Assembly: GCA_947178475.1 (NCBI GenBank)
Contig: CAMWYM010000007.1
Coordinates: 1 to 51,584, forward strand
Reading direction: 5' to 3'
DNA length: 51,584 nt
DNA from: an uncultured Clostridium sp.
GTDB lineage: Bacteria > Bacillota > Clostridia > Lachnospirales > Lachnospiraceae
A program made the position numbers and the translations under genes. Below are positions 9,343 through 16,473 of this stretch, in pieces (the stretch's first letter is position 1; each line of letters begins with the position of its first letter). The notes under the pieces were generated by a model. That model made no database searches and had not been told where the DNA came from. It saw only the letters and a program-made list of their open reading frames with translations.

Positions 9343-9346
9343 ATAT

Positions 9347-10264
9347 CTATTGTAACATTTTTTTCACCTGTGTCAAGTATCCTTTCGATAATAAATAATT
9401 AATCACTGCCCCGATAAACAGGGAATACATACAAAAATACAACCACAGCATTGCGATTACGATTCCTGCAAGCGAACCATACATAACAGAAAAATTTGGA
9501 AAATGCTCAATATAAATTACCACCACCCGGGAAATCACCAGCCATGCCACTGAAGAAAATGCTGCCCCTGGCATCTGCGACTGAATCCGCTTGCTCAGAT
9601 TTATTTTCTCCTCCTTCCCCATAGGCAGACCAAAACCACCGGGCAATATTACAAACATCATTAAAATAAAACCATAAAACAACAGCCAGCCCATTACATG
9701 ACGAATCAGTAAAAATATATTTTTTATTGCCGGCTCAAATTCAAAAACATCATGGATATATAACTTATAATAATGTACAACTGTTACATACACTGACATA
9801 ACAACCGCAAACATAACAATCAGCAATATCGTATACACAATAGCAATCAGCCTTGACTTTAAAACACTATATTCCTGCCTCAACTGATACATGCTGTTAA
9901 AGCCGTCCATCAAAGCAGCAATTCCCTTTGATGAAGACCACAAAAGGGTGACTGCCGACAATGAAATAACCGTTTTTCCTGCCCTGCTGTATAAATCATT
10001 AATAATATGCTTGACGTATGTAGCAAAATCAATCGGTATCACCCGCATTAAAACTTCGTATACATCCTGCTTGGAGAAAGGCAGATAGGTTGTGACTGCC
10101 AGCAATAATGAAATTGACGGAACTACGGATAACATCACAAAAAACGCTGCCTGTGCCGCACAGGCAGCAGTATAATTATCACTGATTTTTGCACTAAACC
10201 TGCCTGCAAAATTCACAAATAATTTTATTTTAGCAACTGTTTCATTTTTCCGAAAAACATCCAT
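9347..10264 (-). CDS. YihY/BrkB family membrane protein
   Basis: About 305 residues with six hydrophobic segments. The conserved family features are DNYTAACAAQAAFFVMLSVVPS near the N-terminus and YGSLAGIVIAMLWLYFCMYSLFIGAVIN near the C-terminus. The family was once called RNase BN by mistake; members are inner-membrane proteins of uncertain transport role. I prefer the ATG at 10264, which has GGGAG at good distance, over the upstream ATG at 10282. It lies 37 bases downstream of the SpoIID-like gene and is probably co-transcribed with it. The pheST promoter is embedded in its 3' end. Confidence 0.88.
   Translation of the reverse strand: MDVFRKNETVAKIKLFVNFAGRFSAKISDNYTAACAAQAAFFVMLSVVPSISLLLAVTTYLPFSKQDVYEVLMRVIPIDFATYVKHIINDLYSRAGKTVISLSAVTLLWSSSKGIAALMDGFNSMYQLRQEYSVLKSRLIAIVYTILLIVMFAVVMSVYVTVVHYYKLYIHDVFEFEPAIKNIFLLIRHVMGWLLFYGFILMMFVILPGGFGLPMGKEEKINLSKRIQSQMPGAAFSSVAWLVISRVVVIYIEHFPNFSVMYGSLAGIVIAMLWLYFCMYSLFIGAVINYLLSKGYLTQVKKMLQ
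9349..9376 (-). promoter_or_regulatory. Promoter of pheST T-box transcript
   Basis: Minus-strand TTGACA (9371-9376) and TACAAT (9349-9354) are separated by 16 bases. It lies inside the last codons of the YihY-family gene and predicts transcription starting near 9342. Confidence 0.7.
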
Positions 10265-10301
10265 GCCGCTCCCGCCTATCATCCATAATTCTTAATTAAT
10301 A

Positions 10302-12608
10302 TTATTTCCCCAGCATCTCATACATATCCTTCAGCTCCACCGCCGTGTAGTAATGCCGTATAATATCTCCAGCAGTATAGCCAAGCTTTGCCATATCATT
10401 TGCCCCGTTCTGACTCATACCGACACCGTGACCAAAGCCTCCGCCTCGAAGTGTAATCGTATCACCATAATCCACATAGAAATAAGCACTTGGAAGAGTA
10501 GTCCAGCCCTCAACGGTGGAACCATCCTGCTTACTGATAGTCACACTTTCAGGACTTAACAATGCCCTTGCATTGGTCTGTCCCTTCACCAGAATCGTTT
10601 CTGCAGTTCCTGTAATGACCATCTCCTCTATAATTCCACTGTCTCCCCGCTGGGTAACCTGAATATTTTGCAAATCACCTATACTGCCAATTGCTTTTTT
10701 CTCATATTCACCATTTGCATTCATCGCAAGAATATATTCCGGCATAGCCTGAATACGGTCATACAAATGGCTGTTAATCGTCTCATTCATCTGCTCCTTC
10801 GTAAAGCTCACTGTCCAACGGAAAAATGGCTCCTCTGCCTCAATAAATCCGGTCCCCAGTTCTCCATCGATAAATGACCGGAAGCTGCCCTCATTACTTA
10901 AATCCGCTATGTCATTGAGCTCTGTCTCCATCGTATCCAAAAGATACGGTTCCTGATTGCCTCCCCACACAGCACTGTTATTGCTAGTTGTTCCACATGA
11001 GGTAGAAAAGAAAAATGCCTCTATCACTGCATTGTCATAACAAGGAACAACCCCATAAGTATCATCCACGGCAAATACCGCCCGCTCATCCTCCTTAACA
11101 TTGTTATACACTTGGCTGGAAATACTATCGTCCAAATGGGCACCATACTGGGTATAATTGTCACTTTCCATCTGCCGGAAAGCATATGCCCTGGCACAGA
11201 TTGCCTGTGCCTTTAATGCCTCAGTCTCATAAGATACCGGCATTTCACTCGGTACAACACCATATAGATACTCTTCAACCGGCAGTTCATTAACCACCAG
11301 TACCCCCTGATCATCCCGTGTCAGTTCAATTGTCCCACGGTATGACGGTGTCCCGCTTTGCCGCTGGATAGAGGAAACGGTAATCTTGCCCCCCTCTTCC
11401 TTTGCTGCTATCCTTGCACTGCCTCCGGCCAACTCCTCGCTTCCGTTACGAAACTCTATACTTTCCTTTGCACTGCATTCTCTTACTGTATCTCCATAGG
11501 TTACTGTAAAATCCACATCTGATGTTATCCGCACACTGTTATGATAATAGCCGGTATAATCTGTATCCCCTATCAGCACACGGATGTTTTTTGCATAGAT
11601 ATCCTCAGTAATAAGAGCAGCTTCCACAAGATTATCCTTAATATAGAGTGACACCTTATCGTATCCTATCAATGTTCCCGCAGACCGCATTGCCCGAAAC
11701 TCACCGTTTATTTTGTAAACATTAAATACATTGGAGAGATATAATGGTTCCTCATAGCCATCCACAGTCAAGGCTCCTTCTGTATATGCTGTCACCTTTG
11801 CATCTGTCAAATCTGCTGAATGATCAACAAGCCCTGTAATTCCTTTATTCGTAATCTGTATATCACTAAGACATGGCTCTATGGATTCGCTGATATCCGC
11901 TCCCTTCGCCAGATCAAATTTTCTGGATGCGCCGTCTACATAGGCATACAATATTTTTTTCCCATCCTCCTCCGTCACCTTGGAGGCATAGGCATTAAAT
12001 ATCGTGATTTCACTGTCACTCTCTCCTAAGCATAATATAATCTCATTGTTGGAAACATACAGCTGCATTATCTTGCCTGCATAGGCATGGTCCATTCCGT
12101 AATCCTTTTCCATATAATAATCGCCGTTATTGGTACTGACAACCTCATAGAGAATACCATTGATTTCCTTATCATTTGCACTGTCAATATTGTATATGTA
12201 CAAATCCTGCCGGCTTAACCGTCCCAGCTCCTGAGCCTGTACAATAGAGTCATACAGGATTTCAAACTGCTTTCTGGTCATCGGTAAAAAACCGGGAACA
12301 TACTCCAAATCCGGCTCCACCTGATCATAGGAAAGACCAGCTGTCTTTAAAAGCTTCTTTGCCGATTTCACCGTAAATGAGGATGCCAGCCGGTCTGTAT
12401 AATCATAATCCCCTATCCCTAAATAGCTAATCAGACGGTTTGCCTCTGCATTGGTCATCATGCCCTCACCAAATCTATCATAAAAGACAGTCTTAATCAG
12501 CACGCCTCCTGCAACACCTAACAACACCAGTATCAGCAGGACAAGCCAACCCCTTTTCTTTTTTTTCTTTCCCTCTTTCTGACTTTTTATCTCTTTCTGC
12601 CTTTTCAT
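10302..12608 (-). CDS. SpoIID/LytB domain protein, membrane-anchored
   Basis: A 768-residue protein with a basic cytoplasmic start (many Lys), one membrane helix at about residues 20-40, a long beta-rich extracytoplasmic region and a C-terminal SpoIID/LytB domain from about 420. Domain hallmarks are LPVEEYLYGVVPSEMP with the catalytic-type Glu, ALKAQAICARAYAF, STSCGTTSNN with a metal-site Cys, and GHGVGMSQNGANDMA. SpoIID is a lytic transglycosylase cutting glycan strands lacking stem peptides; LytB-type relatives modify autolysins. The protein is far longer than sporulation SpoIID (about 340), so it may have a vegetative wall role. AAAGGAG precedes the ATG. A structured leader lies upstream. 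Confidence 0.9.
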   Translation of the reverse strand: MKRQKEIKSQKEGKKKKKRGWLVLLILVLLGVAGGVLIKTVFYDRFGEGMMTNAEANRLISYLGIGDYDYTDRLASSFTVKSAKKLLKTAGLSYDQVEPDLEYVPGFLPMTRKQFEILYDSIVQAQELGRLSRQDLYIYNIDSANDKEINGILYEVVSTNNGDYYMEKDYGMDHAYAGKIMQLYVSNNEIILCLGESDSEITIFNAYASKVTEEDGKKILYAYVDGASRKFDLAKGADISESIEPCLSDIQITNKGITGLVDHSADLTDAKVTAYTEGALTVDGYEEPLYLSNVFNVYKINGEFRAMRSAGTLIGYDKVSLYIKDNLVEAALITEDIYAKNIRVLIGDTDYTGYYHNSVRITSDVDFTVTYGDTVRECSAKESIEFRNGSEELAGGSARIAAKEEGGKITVSSIQRQSGTPSYRGTIELTRDDQGVLVVNELPVEEYLYGVVPSEMPVSYETEALKAQAICARAYAFRQMESDNYTQYGAHLDDSISSQVYNNVKEDERAVFAVDDTYGVVPCYDNAVIEAFFFSTSCGTTSNNSAVWGGNQEPYLLDTMETELNDIADLSNEGSFRSFIDGELGTGFIEAEEPFFRWTVSFTKEQMNETINSHLYDRIQAMPEYILAMNANGEYEKKAIGSIGDLQNIQVTQRGDSGIIEEMVITGTAETILVKGQTNARALLSPESVTISKQDGSTVEGWTTLPSAYFYVDYGDTITLRGGGFGHGVGMSQNGANDMAKLGYTAGDIIRHYYTAVELKDMYEMLGK

Positions 12609-12628
12609 GTCTATCTCCTTTTATCTTT

Positions 12629-12673
12629 GTGCTGTAACTATTTTCCCGGCAATCCTTCACGGAAATACAGCAC
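12629..12673 (-). other. Stem-loop in leader of the SpoIID-like gene
   Basis: Arms GTGCTGTA and TACAGCAC (12629-12636 with 12666-12673) enclose a 29-base loop, ending 20 bases before the start codon. It is a candidate translational or transcriptional control structure. I could not match it to a known riboswitch. Confidence 0.4.
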
Positions 12674-12740
12674 TTTCTTCTGCCTTTCCCCTTTGCATTC
12701 TCCACTAAGCATCCGTCACCTGCACCGGGACGTTATTCGC

Positions 12741-12794
12741 AGAAATAAAGCAGCAATTCGATGAAAGCCTAAGCTTTTGCATCTATGCTGCTTT
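12741..12794 (-). terminator. Possible terminator downstream of 6S RNA
   Basis: Arms AAAGCAGC and GCTGCTTT (12747-12754 with 12787-12794) close a hairpin with inner GATG/CATC and AGC/GCT pairs. On minus it is followed by a weak ATTTCT tail. It may end the 6S transcript before the SpoIID-like leader, or be part of that leader. Confidence 0.45.
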
Positions 12795-12878
12795 GTTCTT
12801 CTTTTGTATATTATGTACTATCTTTCGTAGCTCTTCATAGCATATATGATATTATCTGCAGTACTTCTCTCTATTCTT

Positions 12879-13086
12879 AAGTAGAACAACCGGAAATGCC
12901 GGTTCCTGTATTTTGAGTCCTAGCCAAGCTAGGTGGGCTTCCACACATAAGAATCTGCCTTCCAGTCTATGCAGGCCTGGCATCCGCTTATAGATATCGG
13001 TATCCCATGAAAATAAATGTAGGTTCAAAATCACAGGAGTTGTCATGCACCCCAGAAGTTCTACTTTATTAACATACCTTTAATAT
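12879..13086 (-). ncRNA. ssrS: Probable 6S RNA
   Basis: A promoter-driven noncoding stretch of about 190-205 bases folds into a rod with a central bubble, as 6S RNA does. The closing stem pairs AAGTAGAAC (13058-13066) with GTTCTACTT (12879-12887) and continues through CTGG/CCGG. A second stem pairs CCTGTGATTTTGA with TCAAAATACAGG. The 3' side of the bubble carries the small hairpin CCTAGC-TTG-GCTAGG, and a long irregular terminal stem begins CATGGG and ends CCCAC. 6S RNA mimics an open promoter and binds the housekeeping RNA polymerase holoenzyme. No convincing reading frame fills the region. The call rests on structure and context. Confidence 0.68.
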
Positions 13087-13092
13087 AAAAAA

Positions 13093-13121
13093 ATTATACA
13101 ATAAATACCGAAAAAATACAA
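13093..13121 (-). promoter_or_regulatory. Promoter of the 6S RNA gene
   Basis: Minus-strand TTGTAT (13116-13121) and TATAAT (13093-13098) are 17 bases apart, which predicts a start near 13086. It is back-to-back with the phosphofructokinase promoter. Confidence 0.65.
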
Positions 13122-13133
13122 GAAAAATATATC

Positions 13134-13162
13134 TTGAAATTTCATATTCTTTCACGTATCAT
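13134..13162 (+). promoter_or_regulatory. Promoter of the phosphofructokinase gene
   Basis: TTGAAA (13134-13139) and TATCAT (13157-13162) are 17 bases apart. Transcription would start near 13169, so the whole inverted-repeat element at 13235-13445 would lie in the mRNA leader. Confidence 0.6.
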
Positions 13163-13223
13163 AAATATACGAAATACACATGATAATTTTATCCAATGAT
13201 AAAAGCGTCTGTGACCTGTACTT

Positions 13224-13234
13224 ACAAACTATTT
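13224..13234 (+). repeat. Left copy of 11-bp direct repeat (putative target duplication)
   Basis: ACAAACTATTT abuts the left end of the inverted-repeat element. The identical sequence abuts the right end at 13446-13456. This is what a duplicated target site looks like. Confidence 0.75.
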
Positions 13235-13445
13235 TAGATAATTGCGAAACTCCCTATTTTCAAAACCTAGTTGTGCAAAATCAACATTTTCACAAACAAG
13301 GTGCTTTGGAGCCGTCGGTACTTAGGCTGCGTGTTTTGCAGCCTTATGTACCGTTACGAGTGACAAGCAGCGCAAGCGTGCCTTGTTGTGAATTGTTGAT
13401 TTTGTACAACGGACAGTTACAAACAAGCAGTTTCGCAATTATCTA
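13235..13445. mobile_element. MITE-like inverted-repeat element, 211 bp
   Basis: The ends are a perfect 17-bp inverted repeat: TAGATAATTGCGAAACT at 13235-13251 and its complement at 13429-13445. Inside, a second pair of arms of about 30 bases shares GTTGTxCAAAATCAACA and ACAAGG, and an apical stem pairs GGTAC and AGGCTGC, so the whole element can fold into one long imperfect hairpin. It has no transposase gene. An identical 11-bp direct repeat flanks it. I infer a non-autonomous element moved by a transposase encoded elsewhere. It lies between the promoter and the ribosome binding site of the phosphofructokinase gene. Confidence 0.72.
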
Positions 13446-13456
13446 ACAAACTATTT
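13446..13456 (+). repeat. Right copy of 11-bp direct repeat
   Basis: ACAAACTATTT, identical to 13224-13234. It is followed directly by the AAAGGAG ribosome binding site of the phosphofructokinase gene, so the insertion left translation signals intact. Confidence 0.75.
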
Positions 13457-13475
13457 ATGATAAAGGAGAAACCCT

Positions 13476-14708
13476 ATGTCCAAGAAAAATGTAATTGTAG
13501 CCCAATCCGGCGGACCAACCGTTGCCATCAATGCCTCTTTAGCCGGTATTATCGACGGCGTTATCCAAAGTTCACAATATGATACTGTATATGGCTCTGT
13601 ATACGGAATCCTTGGTATCTTAAATGAAAATATTGTCAACCTGAGTGAATGCCAAGCAGATATTCCCGATTTCATCGAGACATTGAAAATCAGTCCGGCC
13701 ATGTATCTTGGTTCCTGCCGCTACAAGCTTCCCGACTATGAGGACGACGATGCAGACTATGCCTTTATCTTTAATCAGTTTAAAAAATATAACATCGGTG
13801 CCTTCTTTTATATCGGAGGCAATGACTCCATGGATACCGTATCCAAGCTAAGCCATTATGGGGAACAAATCGGCAGTGATATCCGTATCATTGGAATCCC
13901 AAAGACTATTGACAATGACCTGTTGGTTACGGACCACACACCAGGCTATGGTTCTGCAGCGAAATATATCGCCTCCTCAATCCTGGAGATAGCCCATGAT
14001 ACCTTTATCTACAGCGTTAAAAGCGTAACGATTATTGAGGTTATGGGAAGAGATGCCGGCTGGCTTACCGCTGCTGCCGCCCTTGCAAGAAATTCTTACA
14101 GCAGTGCTCCCCATCTGATTTATCTTCCGGAGGTGGCATTTGACAAAGATCGTTTTATCACTGATGTAAAGGAACAGCTTGCCATGCGGAACAATGTTAT
14201 CATTGCGGTGTCCGAGGGTATCCGCGATGAATCAGGAAACTATTTCAGTGCAGCCAAGCCAACCAGTGACCAGTTTGGACATGCTCAGCTAAGCGGTACC
14301 GGCAAATGTCTGGAATATTTTATCAAAGAGTCCGTAAATGTAAAATGCCGTTCTATTGAATTGAATGTACTGCAACGGTGCGCTGCCCACATCTCTTCGC
14401 TGACGGATATTACGGAATCTTTTTCACTGGGACAATATGCCGTGGAATGTGCTGCCAATAATATGTCAAAATGTATGCTGACCTTAAATCGGATTTCCAA
14501 TTCCCCTTATCAGGTCACCATTAGAACCGCCGACATTAAAGGTATTGCCAACGAGGCAAAATCCATCCCGAGAGAATGGATAAATGAAGCCGGTAATGAT
14601 GTGACTACAGAACTAATAGAATATATGGCCCCCCTGATTACAGGAGAGCCAACTATTCCTTACAAAAATGGACTTCCCGCTTATCTGCCGGTAAATCACC
14701 TGATTTAG
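13476..14708 (+). CDS. pfp: 6-phosphofructokinase, probably pyrophosphate-dependent
   Basis: A 410-residue phosphofructokinase, longer than the 320-residue ATP-type bacterial enzyme. It converts fructose 6-phosphate to fructose 1,6-bisphosphate. Motifs are QSGGPT (10-15), GGNDSMD (114-120), PKTIDND (142-148) and MGRDAGW (190-196). The Asp after GGN and the Lys in PKTIDND occupy the two positions that are both Gly in ATP-dependent enzymes, so PPi use is expected; this is inference from known specificity residues. Asn replaces the usual first Asp of GGDD. AAAGGAG precedes the ATG. A hairpin-forming element sits in its leader, and strong terminators follow. Confidence 0.9.
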   Translation: MSKKNVIVAQSGGPTVAINASLAGIIDGVIQSSQYDTVYGSVYGILGILNENIVNLSECQADIPDFIETLKISPAMYLGSCRYKLPDYEDDDADYAFIFNQFKKYNIGAFFYIGGNDSMDTVSKLSHYGEQIGSDIRIIGIPKTIDNDLLVTDHTPGYGSAAKYIASSILEIAHDTFIYSVKSVTIIEVMGRDAGWLTAAAALARNSYSSAPHLIYLPEVAFDKDRFITDVKEQLAMRNNVIIAVSEGIRDESGNYFSAAKPTSDQFGHAQLSGTGKCLEYFIKESVNVKCRSIELNVLQRCAAHISSLTDITESFSLGQYAVECAANNMSKCMLTLNRISNSPYQVTIRTADIKGIANEAKSIPREWINEAGNDVTTELIEYMAPLITGEPTIPYKNGLPAYLPVNHLI

Positions 14709-14741
14709 CTCTTCACCGGAAAGCCCTTAATTATTTATTTC

Positions 14742-14840
14742 CGCAGGCAACGAGCCAAGCAGCCATGCTTGCATGGCTATTTGGCGACTGCTGCGAGGGT
14801 CAAATACCCCGTAGCTTGCTATGGGGCATTTGACTTTTCT
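14742..14840. terminator. Two tandem hairpins between convergent genes
   Basis: The first hairpin nests CGCAG/CTGCG, GCCAA/TTGGC and a perfect AGCCATGC-TT-GCATGGCT stem (14742-14795). The second pairs GTCAAATACCCC with GGGGCATTTGAC (14799-14834) and ends in TTTTCT on plus. They terminate the phosphofructokinase gene and probably the convergent metallo-hydrolase operon. Confidence 0.8.
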
Positions 14841-14852
14841 CTGACGGTCCGA

Positions 14853-16448
14853 TTATCGATCCCACTTATCACACAGACTGTTAATCTGATCGGTAAAACG
14901 TACCAAATCCTTATTGGTGCCGCCCTTATTATGTGCAATGACAGTGAGCAGCCGGTTTCCAGCTGCAACCAGACGATCAAAGATTGCCTGAGCACGGAAT
15001 GCCTTCTGGCTTACTTTTACCTTCTTCGTAGCAACACCCTGGAAAATCAGCTCATTAGCTGCCATATCAAACTCCGCTCCGGAAAATGGAGCAATAGCCT
15101 CATAGCCCTCATCCTGAATCATATTTTTAAAATGCTCACATACCATGTCTTCACCGTGAACCACAAACACCTTGGGCTTAGGCTCAAAGGAATGAAGCCA
15201 GCGAAGCAGCCCTTCCTGATCTGCATGCCCACTTATACCGTCTAATCTCTGAATCTTGGCTTTAATCTCAATCAGCTCACCAAAGAGCTTTACGTTAGAG
15301 GCTCCTTCTAAAATACTGCGTCCCAATGTTCCATGAGCCTGATAACCCACAAACAAGATTGTACATTCTTTTCTCCACAGATTATGTTTTAAGTGATGCC
15401 TGATTCGTCCGGCCTCACACATGCCTGATGCCGAGATAATTACCTTCGGTTTTGCATCAAAGTTAATGGCCTTGGACTCATCACTAGTTACTGCGGTCTT
15501 AAGTCCCGGAAACGAAATCGGGTTAATCCCCTGTCTGATTAACTCCATCGCCTCCTCGTCAAAGCAGCTCTCCACATTTCTATTAAATATATTGGTAGCC
15601 TCTATTGCCAGCGGACTGTCCACATACACCTCAAAGTCTTCATATTCCGGCAGCAGACAGTCATACTTTATCTTCCTGATAAAATACAACAGCTCCTGGG
15701 TTCTCCCTACTGCAAAGGAAGGAATAACCACATTTCCCCCTCTGTCAAAGGCCTCCTTGATAATTCCGGTAAGTTCCCGGACATAATCCGGTGTTCCCCC
15801 GTGATTGCGATCCCCGTAGGTAGATTCCATCACCACATAATCTGCCTCCTTAAGATACTGTGGATCCTTGATAATTGGTTGATTAATATTGCCGATATCT
15901 CCCGAGAAAACAATTTTCTTGGAAACCTCCCCCTCTGTCATCCAGATTTCAATGCTTGCTGACCCAAGCAGATGCCCTACATCCGAAAAACGCACTTTAA
16001 GGTCAGGTGTCAGTTCTATGACTTTGTCATACTCACAGGGTACAAAATGCTCCAGCACACCGATGGCATCATCCATACTGTATAATGGTGCATACTCCTC
16101 ACCACCTGCACGCTTTGCCTTGCGGTTATGCCACTCTGCCTCAAACTCCTGTATATGCGCACTATCCTTAAGCATGATTCCACATAAATCAGTGGTGGCC
16201 TTTGTCGTATATACCTGCCCTCTGAATCCCCTCGCATACATCAACGGCAGCAATCCGCTGTGATCAATATGTGCATGAGTCAGTAATATGTAATCCACAT
16301 CCGACGGATTCATAGGAAGCTCCTGATTTTCGTAGACATCCTGTCCCTGCTCCATGCCACAATCGATTAAAATATTTCTGTCACATGCCTGCAGACAGTG
16401 ACAACTTCCGGTTACTTCATGATCTGCCCCAATAAATATTAGTTTCAT
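14853..16448 (-). CDS. MBL-fold/beta-CASP metallo-hydrolase, RNase-like
   Basis: A 531-residue protein. The metallo-beta-lactamase core has HAHIDHSG (His58, His60, Asp62, His63), a later GHLLGSASIEI and FSGDIGN. A beta-CASP domain follows (about 210-370, with SFAVGRTQELLYFI and ISASGMCEAGRIRHHLKHN). Near 440, VHGE fits the RNA-specificity C-terminal motif. Enzymes of this architecture (CPSF73/YSH1-like) cut RNA endo- or exonucleolytically with two zinc ions. It lies 25 bases after the flippase gene and is probably co-transcribed. It differs from RNase J, which is a separate, longer family with another C-terminus. Its target RNA is unknown. Confidence 0.88.
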   Translation of the reverse strand: MKLIFIGADHEVTGSCHCLQACDRNILIDCGMEQGQDVYENQELPMNPSDVDYILLTHAHIDHSGLLPLMYARGFRGQVYTTKATTDLCGIMLKDSAHIQEFEAEWHNRKAKRAGGEEYAPLYSMDDAIGVLEHFVPCEYDKVIELTPDLKVRFSDVGHLLGSASIEIWMTEGEVSKKIVFSGDIGNINQPIIKDPQYLKEADYVVMESTYGDRNHGGTPDYVRELTGIIKEAFDRGGNVVIPSFAVGRTQELLYFIRKIKYDCLLPEYEDFEVYVDSPLAIEATNIFNRNVESCFDEEAMELIRQGINPISFPGLKTAVTSDESKAINFDAKPKVIISASGMCEAGRIRHHLKHNLWRKECTILFVGYQAHGTLGRSILEGASNVKLFGELIEIKAKIQRLDGISGHADQEGLLRWLHSFEPKPKVFVVHGEDMVCEHFKNMIQDEGYEAIAPFSGAEFDMAANELIFQGVATKKVKVSQKAFRAQAIFDRLVAAGNRLLTVIAHNKGGTNKDLVRFTDQINSLCDKWDR

Positions 16449-16473
16449 CGCAACACACCCCTTTGCTATTTTA

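Noticed and set aside
9180-9398. Plus-strand 72-codon frame in the T-box leader
   Set aside because: It is antisense to a clear T-box and has no ribosome binding site or recognisable product.
12493-12705. Minus-strand 70-codon frame
   Set aside because: It overlaps the start of the SpoIID-like gene in another frame and resembles a shifted copy of its basic N-terminus.
12600-12740. c-di-AMP riboswitch before the SpoIID-like gene
   Set aside because: The GGGGAAAGGC segment looked suggestive, but the conserved ydaO core could not be assembled.
12852-13046. Minus-strand 64-codon frame
   Set aside because: It lies inside the predicted 6S RNA, has no ribosome binding site, and its composition follows the RNA stems.
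13180-13446. Plus-strand 88-codon frame
   Set aside because: It is read through the inverted-repeat element; no ribosome binding site or domain supports it.
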